Shown here: positions 1 through 6,076 of the stretch, one piece after another | How the letters are laid out: each line of letters opens with the position of its first letter | How positions within the stretch are numbered: the stretch's first letter is position 1 | Assembly: GCF_001280125.1 (NCBI RefSeq) | Contig: NZ_LGEG01000008.1 | Location: 1 to 21,253, forward strand | DNA: 21,253 bases | Direction: 5' to 3' | Source of the DNA: Streptomyces sp. NRRL F-6492 | GTDB lineage: Bacteria > Actinomycetota > Actinomycetes > Streptomycetales > Streptomycetaceae | Program-made: the position numbers and the translations under genes | Notes under the pieces: model-generated | Told to the model about the DNA's origin: nothing | What the model saw: only the letters and a program-made list of their open reading frames with translations | Databases searched by the model: none

Positions 1-170
1 GGAGTGGGCCGGGGGCGGTACGGAGCGGGTCGGGGCGGTACGGACCGGCCGGGCGTCCGGTACGGGCGCGGGGGCCGTCGGGGTGGCCCTCTCGCCGTGG
101 TCGGCGGCGGGCCCGGCAGCGCGAAGGTCCCGGACCCCGAGGGGGGCCGGGACCTTCGCGGGCGGAAGCG
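1..170. other. G-rich intergenic tail, no gene seen
   Basis: I see no convincing gene here on either strand; frames stay open only because of extreme GC content. The first 60 bases hold two similar stretches around the core CGGTACGG (about 16-23 and 36-43) in a G-rich background. The only strong structure is the hairpin at 120-160, listed separately, downstream of the minus-strand pspA-pspAA pair. Confidence 0.5.
120..160 (-). terminator. Hairpin downstream of pspAA, likely terminator
   Basis: A perfect 14-bp inverted repeat has arms at 120-133 and 147-160 around a 13-base loop that itself contains CCCC...GGGG. It lies 11 bp beyond the pspAA stop codon. There is no T-tract, which is common for hairpin terminators in high-GC actinomycetes. 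Terminator function is inferred from position and stem strength; it could serve both strands. Confidence 0.6.
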
Positions 171-449
171 TCAGCCGGGGATGAGGCCGTCGTCGGAGAG
201 CATCTTCCTGACCTCTTCGAGGCTCGCGTCCGGAGCCGGGAGGATCAGTTCGGACGGCTCCAGGACGTCGTCGGGGAGCGGGTCGCCGAGGCGCCGGACC
301 GCGTCGAGGAGGGCGCCGAGCGTCCGCCGGAAGCCGTCCGTGTCCCCGGTCTCCATCTCCGCGAGCAGTTCGTCGTCGAGCCGGTTCAACTCGGCGAAGT
401 GGCTGTCGGCCAGCTTCCACTGGCCCTCCCCCATGATCCGTACGATCAT
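171..449 (-). CDS. pspAA: PspA-associated protein PspAA
   Basis: Small acidic soluble protein of 92 residues, starting MIVRIMGEGQ and ending in a segment rich in acidic residues. I recognise it as the small PspAA-type partner usually encoded just after pspA in Streptomyces; its biochemical role is not established, though a link to PspA-mediated membrane protection is likely. It has no signal peptide or TM segment. Residues 1-25 look like a short beta strand followed by a helix (QWKLADSHFAELNRLDDELL), and the rest is predicted mostly helical. The start is 31 bp after the pspA stop with a weak AGGA-type ribosome site, so the two genes are probably cotranscribed. The strong hairpin at 120-160 follows. 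Family identity rests on recognition and context. Confidence 0.8.
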   Translation of the reverse strand: MIVRIMGEGQWKLADSHFAELNRLDDELLAEMETGDTDGFRRTLGALLDAVRRLGDPLPDDVLEPSELILPAPDASLEEVRKMLSDDGLIPG

Positions 450-480
450 GACGCGTCCTGTTCTTCCGGAGAACCGAGGG

Positions 481-1281
481 TTACTTCTCGAAGCGCGGGT
501 GGGACTGCTGCTGGTTCTGCTGCTGCGGCGCCGCCGTGCCGTTGCCGCCCTCCAGCGCCTGCTGCTGCGCCGACGGGCCGCCGGCCAGCTCGGCCTTCAT
601 CCGCTGGAGCTCCAGCTCGACGTCCGTACCGCCGGACAGCCGGTCCAGCTCCGCCTGGATGTCGTCCTTCGCGAGCCCGGACTGGTCGTCCAGGGCGCCC
701 GAGGCGAGCAGCTCGTCGATCGCGCCGGCGCGCGCCTGGAGCTGGGCGGTCTTGTCCTCGGCCCGCTGGATCGCCACGCCGACGTCGCTCATCTCCTCCG
801 AGATGCCGGAGAAGGACTCCGCGATCCGGGTCTGGGCCTGGGCCGCCGTGTAGGTCGCCTTGATCGTCTCCTTCTTGGTGCGGAAGGCGTCGACCTTGGC
901 CTGGAGACGCTGGGCGGCGAGGGTGAGCTTCTCCTCCTCGCCCTGGAGCGTCTGGTGCTGCACCTCCAGGTCGCTGACCTGCTGCTGGAGCGCGGCCCGC
1001 CGGGACAGCGCCTCGCGCGCCAGGTCCTCGCGGCCGAGCGCCAGCGCCTTGCGGCCCTGGTCCTCCAGCTTGGCGGACTGGCCCTGCAGCTGGTTCAGCT
1101 GGAGTTCGAGCCGCTTGCGGGAGGTGGCGACGTCGGCGACGCCCCGCCGCACCTTCTGCAGCAGCTCCAGCTGCTTCTGGTAGGAGTAGTCGAGCGTCTC
1201 GCGCGGATCCTCGGCCCGGTCAAGGGCCTTGTTCGCCTTCGCGCGGAAGATCATCCCCATACGCTTCATGACACCGCTCAT
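481..1281 (-). CDS. pspA: PspA/IM30 family phage shock protein A
   Basis: Peripheral membrane protein of 266 residues that, in the PspA/Vipp1 family, oligomerises on damaged inner membrane and protects it under envelope stress. Residues about 1-25 (MIFRAKANKALDRAEDP) are the family's N-terminal membrane-binding helix. Residues 25-220 are a long alternating Glu/Lys/Gln/Arg coiled coil (for example QKQLELLQKVRRGVADVATS), and the C-terminus is a Gln/Asn-rich tail. Length is somewhat above the E. coli protein because of this tail. Start choice: ATG at 1281 is used here; an internal ATG at 1269 (MKRMGMIF) is also possible, as the GGGGG-type ribosome site lies far upstream of either. It is divergent from the DUF3043 gene across 272 bp and followed by pspAA. 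Confidence 0.93.
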   Translation of the reverse strand: MSGVMKRMGMIFRAKANKALDRAEDPRETLDYSYQKQLELLQKVRRGVADVATSRKRLELQLNQLQGQSAKLEDQGRKALALGREDLAREALSRRAALQQQVSDLEVQHQTLQGEEEKLTLAAQRLQAKVDAFRTKKETIKATYTAAQAQTRIAESFSGISEEMSDVGVAIQRAEDKTAQLQARAGAIDELLASGALDDQSGLAKDDIQAELDRLSGGTDVELELQRMKAELAGGPSAQQQALEGGNGTAAPQQQNQQQSHPRFEK

Positions 1282-1553
1282 GGGCTTCGCGCGCCCCCTT
1301 CTGACGGACTCGGCTCCAGCTCTTCGACAAGGTCCACAGTACGGGCCCCGACTCCATTACCGCACTGTTCGGAGCGGGATGCGCTCCTCCCCAAGGACGA
1401 CCGCGTGCGGCGCCCCCTCCCGCGCAGGGAGTAGACGGAGTCGGGGGAAACCCGTGGCCCTTCCCCGTACGTACCGCCCAAGACGCAGTCCGTTAGCGGA
1501 TCGTTCCCGCCCGGCATGGGGTTCATGCCCCCCACCCCGTACCCTTGGGTTTT
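1282..1553. promoter_or_regulatory. Divergent pspA / DUF3043 promoter region
   Basis: This 272-bp spacer separates two diverging genes and must hold promoters for both. On the plus strand, TACCCT at 1540-1545 fits a TANNNT -10 element placed 8 bases before a GTG at 1554, which suggests a leaderless mRNA for the DUF3043 gene; no good -35 is visible. On the minus strand a TACTGT-type -10 near 1340 could serve pspA, but it lacks a recognisable -35. Short frames here look like chance open frames. Confidence 0.4.
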
Positions 1554-2159
1554 GTGTTCCGTAGCCGTTCGAAGGACGAGAAGGCCCCCACCGACAAGGT
1601 GACGGCGGACCTCTCCACCCAGCAGCCCCGCGACCCCGAGGCCCCCAAGGGCCGCCCGACACCGAAGCGGAGCGAGGCGCAGTCCCAGCGCCGTCGCGCC
1701 TCGACGGTGCCGCTCGACCGCAAGGAGGCCGCCAAGCGCCAGCGCGAGGCACGCCGCTCGGACCTGGCCCGCCAGCGCGAGGCGCTGGCCAGTGGCGACG
1801 AGCGTTACCTGCCGGCCCGCGACAAGGGTCCGGTGCGCCGCTTCGTGCGCGACTTCGTGGACTCGCGGTTCGCGATCGCCGAGTTCTTCCTGCCGATGGC
1901 CGTGGTGATCCTCGTGCTGTCGCTGTTCGGCAACGCCAACCGGGCGCTGCAGAACATCTCGCTGCTGCTCTGGCTCGGCGTGATCATCCTGATCGTCATC
2001 GACTCGATCGGCCTCTGGATCCGGCTCAGGAAGCAGCTCAACGCCCGCTTCCCGAACGAGCCGAAGCGCGGAGCCGTGGCCTACGGTCTGATGCGTACGC
2101 TCCAGATGCGCCGACTGCGACTGCCGAAGCCGCAGGTCAAGCGCGGAGAGCGACCCTGA
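1554..2159 (+). CDS. DUF3043 domain membrane protein
   Basis: Conserved actinobacterial membrane protein of 201 residues, function unknown. Residues 1-80 are a basic, disordered region rich in Lys, Arg, Pro and Gln (KRSEAQSQRRR, KEAAKRQREARR). Residues 85-105 (YLPARDKGPVRRFVRDFVDS) are the conserved pre-membrane block of the family. Two TM helices follow, at about 107-125 and 135-156, then a positively charged tail (KRGAVAYGLMRTLQMRRLRL), so both termini are probably cytoplasmic. I chose GTG at 1554 (MFRSRSKDEK) over TTG at 1545 because a TACCCT -10-like box ends at 1545, so transcription would begin near the GTG and the transcript could be leaderless. The stop overlaps the probable start of the next gene, implying translational coupling. 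Confidence 0.88.
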   Translation: MFRSRSKDEKAPTDKVTADLSTQQPRDPEAPKGRPTPKRSEAQSQRRRASTVPLDRKEAAKRQREARRSDLARQREALASGDERYLPARDKGPVRRFVRDFVDSRFAIAEFFLPMAVVILVLSLFGNANRALQNISLLLWLGVIILIVIDSIGLWIRLRKQLNARFPNEPKRGAVAYGLMRTLQMRRLRLPKPQVKRGERP

Positions 2160-2160
2160 G
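2145..2160 (+). promoter_or_regulatory. Ribosome site and CTG start overlapping a stop codon
   Basis: GGAGAG at 2145-2150 is a good Shine-Dalgarno site, and 5 bases later comes CTG (2156-2158), which overlaps the DUF3043 stop TGA (2157-2159) as CTGA. This mimics the common ATGA coupling arrangement with a CTG initiator. No ATG, GTG or TTG occurs in frame between here and the GTG at 2225, and that GTG has no comparable ribosome site. Confidence 0.55.
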
Positions 2161-3001
2161 CGCCGACCGCTCGGAGTGGGGCGGCCCCCCGTTCGAAGGG
2201 TCCGCGTCGGAGGCGGCCGCTCCCGTGCTGCCCGTCGTCTCGCACTGGCCCGCCGGGACCGGCGGGCTGCGCGACACCATCCGCCAGGAGATCGTCGCGC
2301 GCCAGCTCGACGAGCAGATAACCGGCCGCTACCCCGTGGGGCAGCGGCTGCGGATCCTCGACGCGGGCATGGGGCCGGGCGCGCAGGCCCTGCGCCTGGC
2401 CAGGGCCGGTCACACCGTGACCGGCCTCGAAGCCGATCCCGGACTCCTGAAGGCGGCCCGCGAGTCGCTGGCGACCGAGCCCGCCGGGATCCGCGAGCGG
2501 GTCCGGATGATCGAGGGCGACGGGCGCGAGACCGGGGTGCACTTCCTGCCCGGCAGCTTCGACGTGGTCCTCTGCCACGGCGTGCTCATGTACGCGGACG
2601 AGCCGGACGCGCTGCTCGCGGGCCTGGCCCGGATGCTGGCCCCCGGGGGGCTGCTCTCCCTGGTGGTGCGCAACGCCGACGCCCTGGCCATGCGGCCGGG
2701 GCTCGCCGGGGACTGGGCGGGGGCGCTCGCGGGCTTCGACTCGGACGTCTACACCGACGACGACGGGGTGAAGGTGCGGGCCGACCGGCTCGACGCGCTC
2801 ACCTCGACGCTCGCGGGGATCGCGGCGCCGCTGCACGCCTGGTACGGGGTGCGGGTCTTCACCGACGGCGTCCCGGCCGAGGTGGGCCTGCCGGCCGCCG
2901 ACGAGCTGGACCGGCTGTTCGCGGCCGAGGAGCGGGCGGGCCGCACCGACCCGTACCGGCGGATCGCGGCGCTGCTGCACCTGTGCGGGGTGCGGGGGTA
3001 G
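2156..3001 (+). CDS. Class I SAM-dependent methyltransferase, CmoM-like
   Basis: Soluble methyltransferase of 281 residues from the proposed CTG start at 2156, or 258 from the GTG at 2225. In the longer numbering, motif I is ILDAGMGPG near residue 67, followed by the acidic strand end GLEADP. The FDVVLCHGVLMYADEP block (motif IV region), GGLLSLVVRNADALAMRPGLAG and the late GVRVF...EE...DPYRRIAALLHL pattern resemble E. coli CmoM/SmtA, which methylates 5-carboxymethoxyuridine in tRNA. That substrate is a family-level guess; the methyltransferase fold is clear. The N-terminal SADRSEWGGPPFEG is compact and protein-like, and a ribosome site precedes CTG, hence the longer start. Coupled to the DUF3043 gene; a secreted-protease gene follows after 73 bp. 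Confidence 0.85.
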   Translation: MSADRSEWGGPPFEGSASEAAAPVLPVVSHWPAGTGGLRDTIRQEIVARQLDEQITGRYPVGQRLRILDAGMGPGAQALRLARAGHTVTGLEADPGLLKAARESLATEPAGIRERVRMIEGDGRETGVHFLPGSFDVVLCHGVLMYADEPDALLAGLARMLAPGGLLSLVVRNADALAMRPGLAGDWAGALAGFDSDVYTDDDGVKVRADRLDALTSTLAGIAAPLHAWYGVRVFTDGVPAEVGLPAADELDRLFAAEERAGRTDPYRRIAALLHLCGVRG

Positions 3002-3062
3002 CGGGGCCGGGGGCGGCCCCCTGATCGGGTGCGCTCGCCGGGCCCGGGTCGGGGAGGAAACG

Positions 3063-3068
3063 GATACT
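3063..3068 (+). promoter_or_regulatory. Possible -10 box for the S1C protease gene
   Basis: GATACT lies 6 bases before the ATG at 3075. The spacing would give a leaderless or near-leaderless transcript. GGAGGAAA at about 3054-3061 is the only purine-rich site and lies too far upstream (about 14 bases) for a normal ribosome site. No -35 is evident, so this is tentative. Confidence 0.25.
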
Positions 3069-3074
3069 CCGGAC

Positions 3075-4148
3075 ATGGACGTCTCCCGTGCCCACGCCCG
3101 TACCCGTCGCATCCTCCTCTCCCTGACCGCCGGGGCCTGCGCCGCCGTGCTCGTCGGGGGCTGCTCCTCCGGCGGGGACGCGGCCGGTCCCGAGCGGTCG
3201 ACCCGGGCGGCGGCGCCGCGCTCCGCCAACGAGCTGGAGGACGACTACCGGGCCGTCATCAAGGACGTCCTGCCGTCGGTCGTGCAGATCGACGCGGCGA
3301 ACAGCCTCGGCTCGGGGGTCGTCTACGACGACAAGGGGCACGTCGTCACCAACGCGCACGTGGTCGGCCAGGAGAAGAGCTTCAAGGTCACGGCGGCCAC
3401 CGGCGGGCAGCCGGTGACGGCGCGGCTGGTCGCCTCGTACCCCGAGCAGGACCTCGCCGTGATCCGCCTGGAGAACGTGCCGCAGGGGCTGAAGGCGGCG
3501 AGGTTCGGGGACTCCTCCACCGTCGACATGGGGCAGATCGTGCTGGCGATGGGCTCCCCGCTCGGTCTCTCCGGCAGCGTGACCCAGGGCATCGTCTCGG
3601 CCACCGGCCGGACGGTCAGCGAGGGGCGGGCGGGCGGCGGTACGGGCGCGACCATCGGGAACATGGTGCAGACGTCGGCCGCGATCAATCCGGGGAACAG
3701 CGGCGGCGCCCTGGTGAACCTGGACGGCGAGGTCGTCGGCATCCCGACGCTCGCAGCGTCCGACCCGGAGATGGGCGGCGGCTCGGCGCCCGGCATCGGC
3801 TTCGCCATCCCCGCGTCGATGGTGCGGACGGTCGCGGACCAGATCGTCAAGGACGGCAAGGTGACGGACTCGGGCCGGGCGGCCCTGAACATCACCGGGC
3901 GCACGGTCCTGGACGACGACTACGAGCCGGCGGGCGTCGCGGTGGTCGAGGCGCCGGCGAACGGGGCGGCGGGCCGGGCGGGCCTGAAGCCGGGCGACGT
4001 GATCACACGGCTCGGCGACACCGGCATCACCACGATCACCTCCCTGTCGGAGGCGCTGGCCTCGCGGAAGCCGGGCGAGAAGGTGCAGGTGACGTACGTG
4101 CGGGGCACGGAGACGGAGAAGACCGAGGTCACGCTGGGCGAGATGTGA
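3075..4148 (+). CDS. Lipid-anchored S1C (HtrA/DegP-type) serine protease with PDZ domain
   Basis: Extracytoplasmic trypsin-like protease of 357 residues in the HtrA/Deg family, which degrades or handles misfolded envelope proteins. Residues 1-29 are a signal peptide with basic start and lipobox VGGC, so Cys30 is the probable lipid attachment site. The protease domain (about 55-250) carries the triad His95 (TNAHVVG), Asp126 (EQDLAVIRL) and Ser209 in NPGNSGGAL. Residues about 270-350 form one PDZ domain (GVAVVEAPANGAAGRAGLKPGD...ALASRKPGEKV). Mycobacterial HtrA/PepD-like proteins use a TM anchor; here a lipoprotein anchor replaces it. Nearby pspA suggests an envelope-quality theme, but no shared regulation is visible. 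It ends 381 bp before the convergent small gene, across a repeat-rich gap. Confidence 0.95.
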   Translation: MDVSRAHARTRRILLSLTAGACAAVLVGGCSSGGDAAGPERSTRAAAPRSANELEDDYRAVIKDVLPSVVQIDAANSLGSGVVYDDKGHVVTNAHVVGQEKSFKVTAATGGQPVTARLVASYPEQDLAVIRLENVPQGLKAARFGDSSTVDMGQIVLAMGSPLGLSGSVTQGIVSATGRTVSEGRAGGGTGATIGNMVQTSAAINPGNSGGALVNLDGEVVGIPTLAASDPEMGGGSAPGIGFAIPASMVRTVADQIVKDGKVTDSGRAALNITGRTVLDDDYEPAGVAVVEAPANGAAGRAGLKPGDVITRLGDTGITTITSLSEALASRKPGEKVQVTYVRGTETEKTEVTLGEM

Positions 4149-4529
4149 CGGGTGCCGGCCGGACCGCGAGGCCTCCGGCCGGAGAGGCCACCGGGCGACT
4201 CGCTCGCGGATGCCGAGGGGGTACGGGACCCGGCGGCTCCGGAAATCGAGAGGGCGCGGGGTCCAGTCGACCTGGGAGCCGAGAGGGTGCGGGGCCCGGT
4301 CGGCCCCGGGAGCCCAGGAGACGCGAGGTCCAGTCGGCCCCGGGAGCCCAGGAAGCGCGGGACCCGGTCGGCCCGGGAGCCGAGGGAGCGCGGGGTCCAG
4401 TCGGCCCCGGGGTCCGCGAGGGCGCGGGGCTCACCGGCCCCGGAAGCCGAGGGGCGGGCCCCGTCGGTCCCGGAGCCCAGGAGGGCGCGGGACCGAGGGC
4501 CCCGCGCCCTCCCCCGGCCGCCGGGCGCC
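4149..4529. other. Gene-free, repeat-rich gap between convergent genes
   Basis: No believable gene lies here. Several frames are open and read as Gly/Pro/Arg-rich, collagen-like strings, but this follows from the tandem repeat at 4241-4505 and from GC content. The repeat unit alternates between 33 and 34 bp, so no single frame is maintained through it. The genes on both sides point into this gap. Confidence 0.6.
4241..4505. repeat. Degenerate 33-34 bp tandem repeat, about 8 units
   Basis: Units begin at 4241, 4274, 4308, 4342, 4375, 4409, 4442 and 4472 (lengths 33, 34, 34, 33, 34, 33, 30 and a diverged last unit). The consensus runs GGGAGCC, then an AG-rich centre and GCGGGG, then an arm-loop-arm ending in CGGCCCC. 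The unit at 4274 contains a perfect 6-bp stem (4291-4296 with 4302-4307, loop CGGTC). Others keep the pairing by changes on both arms (GTC with GAC at about 4261-4271) or by G-T wobble. This looks like an intergenic minisatellite whose units each carry a small hairpin, in a position fit for ending transcription from both sides. Confidence 0.7.
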
Positions 4530-4736
4530 CTAGCCCTCCGCGTTCAGGGGCATCGGGCCGTAGATCTTCGTGCCGTCCTCCGAGAGGGTGACCTGGTCGG
4601 CGCCGCCGCCCAGCAGGTCACGCCAGTGTTCGCCGATCCAGCTCTCCGCGTCGCCCTGGGTGGTGAACTCCTCGGGGGTCACCACCGGCTCGACCTCCGT
4701 GCCGTCGGACTTCTCGAACCGCCACGTCCATGCCAT
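4530..4736 (-). CDS. Small conserved-type hypothetical protein (68 aa)
   Basis: Acidic soluble protein of 68 residues beginning MAWTWRFEKSDGTEV and ending IYGPMPLNAEG. It has four Trp in the first 40 residues and a central QGDAESWIGEHWRDLL helix; no signal peptide or TM segment. I recognise it as a type of small protein seen in Streptomyces near cob genes, with no known function. The start is strongly supported: AGGAGG (4742-4747 on the complement) sits 5 bases before ATG at 4736. Codon use matches its neighbours. It diverges from cobU across 91 bp, so the two may share a control region, and it ends against the repeat array. Real gene: likely. Function: unknown. Confidence 0.8.
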   Translation of the reverse strand: MAWTWRFEKSDGTEVEPVVTPEEFTTQGDAESWIGEHWRDLLGGGADQVTLSEDGTKIYGPMPLNAEG

Positions 4737-4827
4737 GTCCGCCTCCTGGCGCTCACCGGATGATCGGTTTCCTGCCCGCAGCGTAGCCGGGCGCGCACGC
4801 CTCGCGGCGGCGCGGGAGGATCTGAGG

Positions 4828-6030
4828 GTGGAACTGACTCTGCTCGGCACCGGCGCCCCGCTCGGCCTCCCCCGTCCCGACTGCCCCTGCGCCGTGTGCG
4901 CGCTCTCCCGGGGGCCACGCGCGCGCGGCGCGACCGCGCTGCTCGTGGACGGGGCCCTGCTGCTCGATCTGACCCCCGGGGCCGCCCTCGCGGCGGCCCG
5001 GTCGGGGCACTCGCTCGTCAACGTCCGCCAGGTGCTGCTCACGCATCCGCACGACGGGCCGGCCGTGGAGCTGCCGGCCGGACTGCCGACGGCCGGGAGG
5101 GTGCCGGACGGACGCGAGTTGACGCTCATCAGCGGACACCGGGTGCGGGCGGTGGCGATGGACTCCCCCGGCACCGGGTACGAGGTGACCTCGGCGGACG
5201 GCGAGCGGCTGCTGTACCTGCCGCCCGGCGGGGCCCCGGCGGGCCTCGGGGACGACCACCGGGAGCAGTACGACGTGGTGGTGGCCGATGTGACGGGCCG
5301 TCCGGACGGGCTGGCCCGGATGCGGGCGAGCGGCGCCGTCGGCCCGGCCACGGACGTGATCGCGGCGCACCTGGACCACGACGCGCCGGCGGGCGCCGAG
5401 CTGGACCGGCGGCTCGCGGCGGCGGGGGCGCGGGCGGTGCCGGACGGGGCGACGCTGTACACGGGCGAGTACCACGAGGCGCCGGACGTGCCCCGGCGGA
5501 CCCTGGTGACCGGCGGGGCCCGCTCGGGGAAGTCGGTGGAGGCCGAGCGGCGCCTGGAGACCTTCCCCGAGGTGCTGTACGTGGCGACCGGCGGGACCCG
5601 GGAGGGGGACCCGGAGTGGGCGCAGCGGGTCGGACTGCACCGGGAGCGGCGGCCGGGTTCGTGGCGTACCGCCGAGACCTGCGACCTCGTACCCCTGCTG
5701 GCGGCGGACGGGCCCGCGCTGCTCGTCGACTGCCTGTCGCTGTGGCTGACGCACGCCATGGACGAGGTGGGCGCCTGGGACGACGAGGCGTGGGCGGGCG
5801 GCGGGGAGGAGGCGCTGCGGAAGCGGACGGCGGAGCTGGTGGCGGCGGTGCGGGCGACGCGCCGCACGGTCGTGGCGGTGACGAACGAGGTCGGCTCGGG
5901 CGTGGTGCCCGCGACGGCTGCGGGGCGCCGCTTCCGGGACGAGCTGGGCCGGCTGAACGCGGCCTTCGCGGACGAGTGCGAGCAGGTGGTGCTCGTGGTC
6001 GCGGGGCAGGCGCTGGTACTGCGCGGGTAG
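4828..6030 (+). CDS. cobU: Adenosylcobinamide kinase/guanylyltransferase with N-terminal MBL-like domain
   Basis: Protein of 400 residues. The C-terminal part (about 222-400) is the bifunctional CobU/CobP enzyme that phosphorylates adenosylcobinamide and transfers GMP to give AdoCbi-GDP. It has the P-loop GGARSGKS (Gly229-Ser236), the VDCLSLWLT strand and VTNEVGSGVVP. CobU alone is about 180 residues; the extra N-terminal part (1-220) resembles PhnP-type metallo-beta-lactamase proteins (LLGTGAPLGLPRPDCPCAVC). Its metal motif is degenerate: THPHDGP (His73, His75) instead of HxHxDH, so hydrolase activity is doubtful. The GTG start at 4828 follows GGGAGGA (4814-4820) by 7 bases. cobT follows after 46 bp, suggesting a cobUT operon for nucleotide-loop assembly of cobalamin. 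Confidence 0.92.
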   Translation: MELTLLGTGAPLGLPRPDCPCAVCALSRGPRARGATALLVDGALLLDLTPGAALAAARSGHSLVNVRQVLLTHPHDGPAVELPAGLPTAGRVPDGRELTLISGHRVRAVAMDSPGTGYEVTSADGERLLYLPPGGAPAGLGDDHREQYDVVVADVTGRPDGLARMRASGAVGPATDVIAAHLDHDAPAGAELDRRLAAAGARAVPDGATLYTGEYHEAPDVPRRTLVTGGARSGKSVEAERRLETFPEVLYVATGGTREGDPEWAQRVGLHRERRPGSWRTAETCDLVPLLAADGPALLVDCLSLWLTHAMDEVGAWDDEAWAGGGEEALRKRTAELVAAVRATRRTVVAVTNEVGSGVVPATAAGRRFRDELGRLNAAFADECEQVVLVVAGQALVLRG

Positions 6031-6076
6031 GGTGCGAGCACCGATGGCCCTCGCTGATGTGTTTCAAGGCGGAACC

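Noticed and set aside
1278..1535. Minus-strand 85-residue frame upstream of pspA
   Set aside because: It occupies the divergent promoter region, has no ribosome site and its composition does not resemble a real protein.
2081..3229. Minus-strand frame opposite the methyltransferase gene
   Set aside because: It is an Arg/Pro/Gly/His-rich shadow; the plus strand carries recognisable methyltransferase motifs.
4241..4505. Possible CRISPR array
   Set aside because: The repeats are directly adjacent, degenerate and without unique spacers, and no cas gene is present.
4152..4763. Collagen-like Gly/Pro/Arg frames over the repeat array
   Set aside because: Repeat units of 33 and 34 bp shift the frame, there is no ribosome site, and the frame overlaps the well-supported small minus-strand gene.
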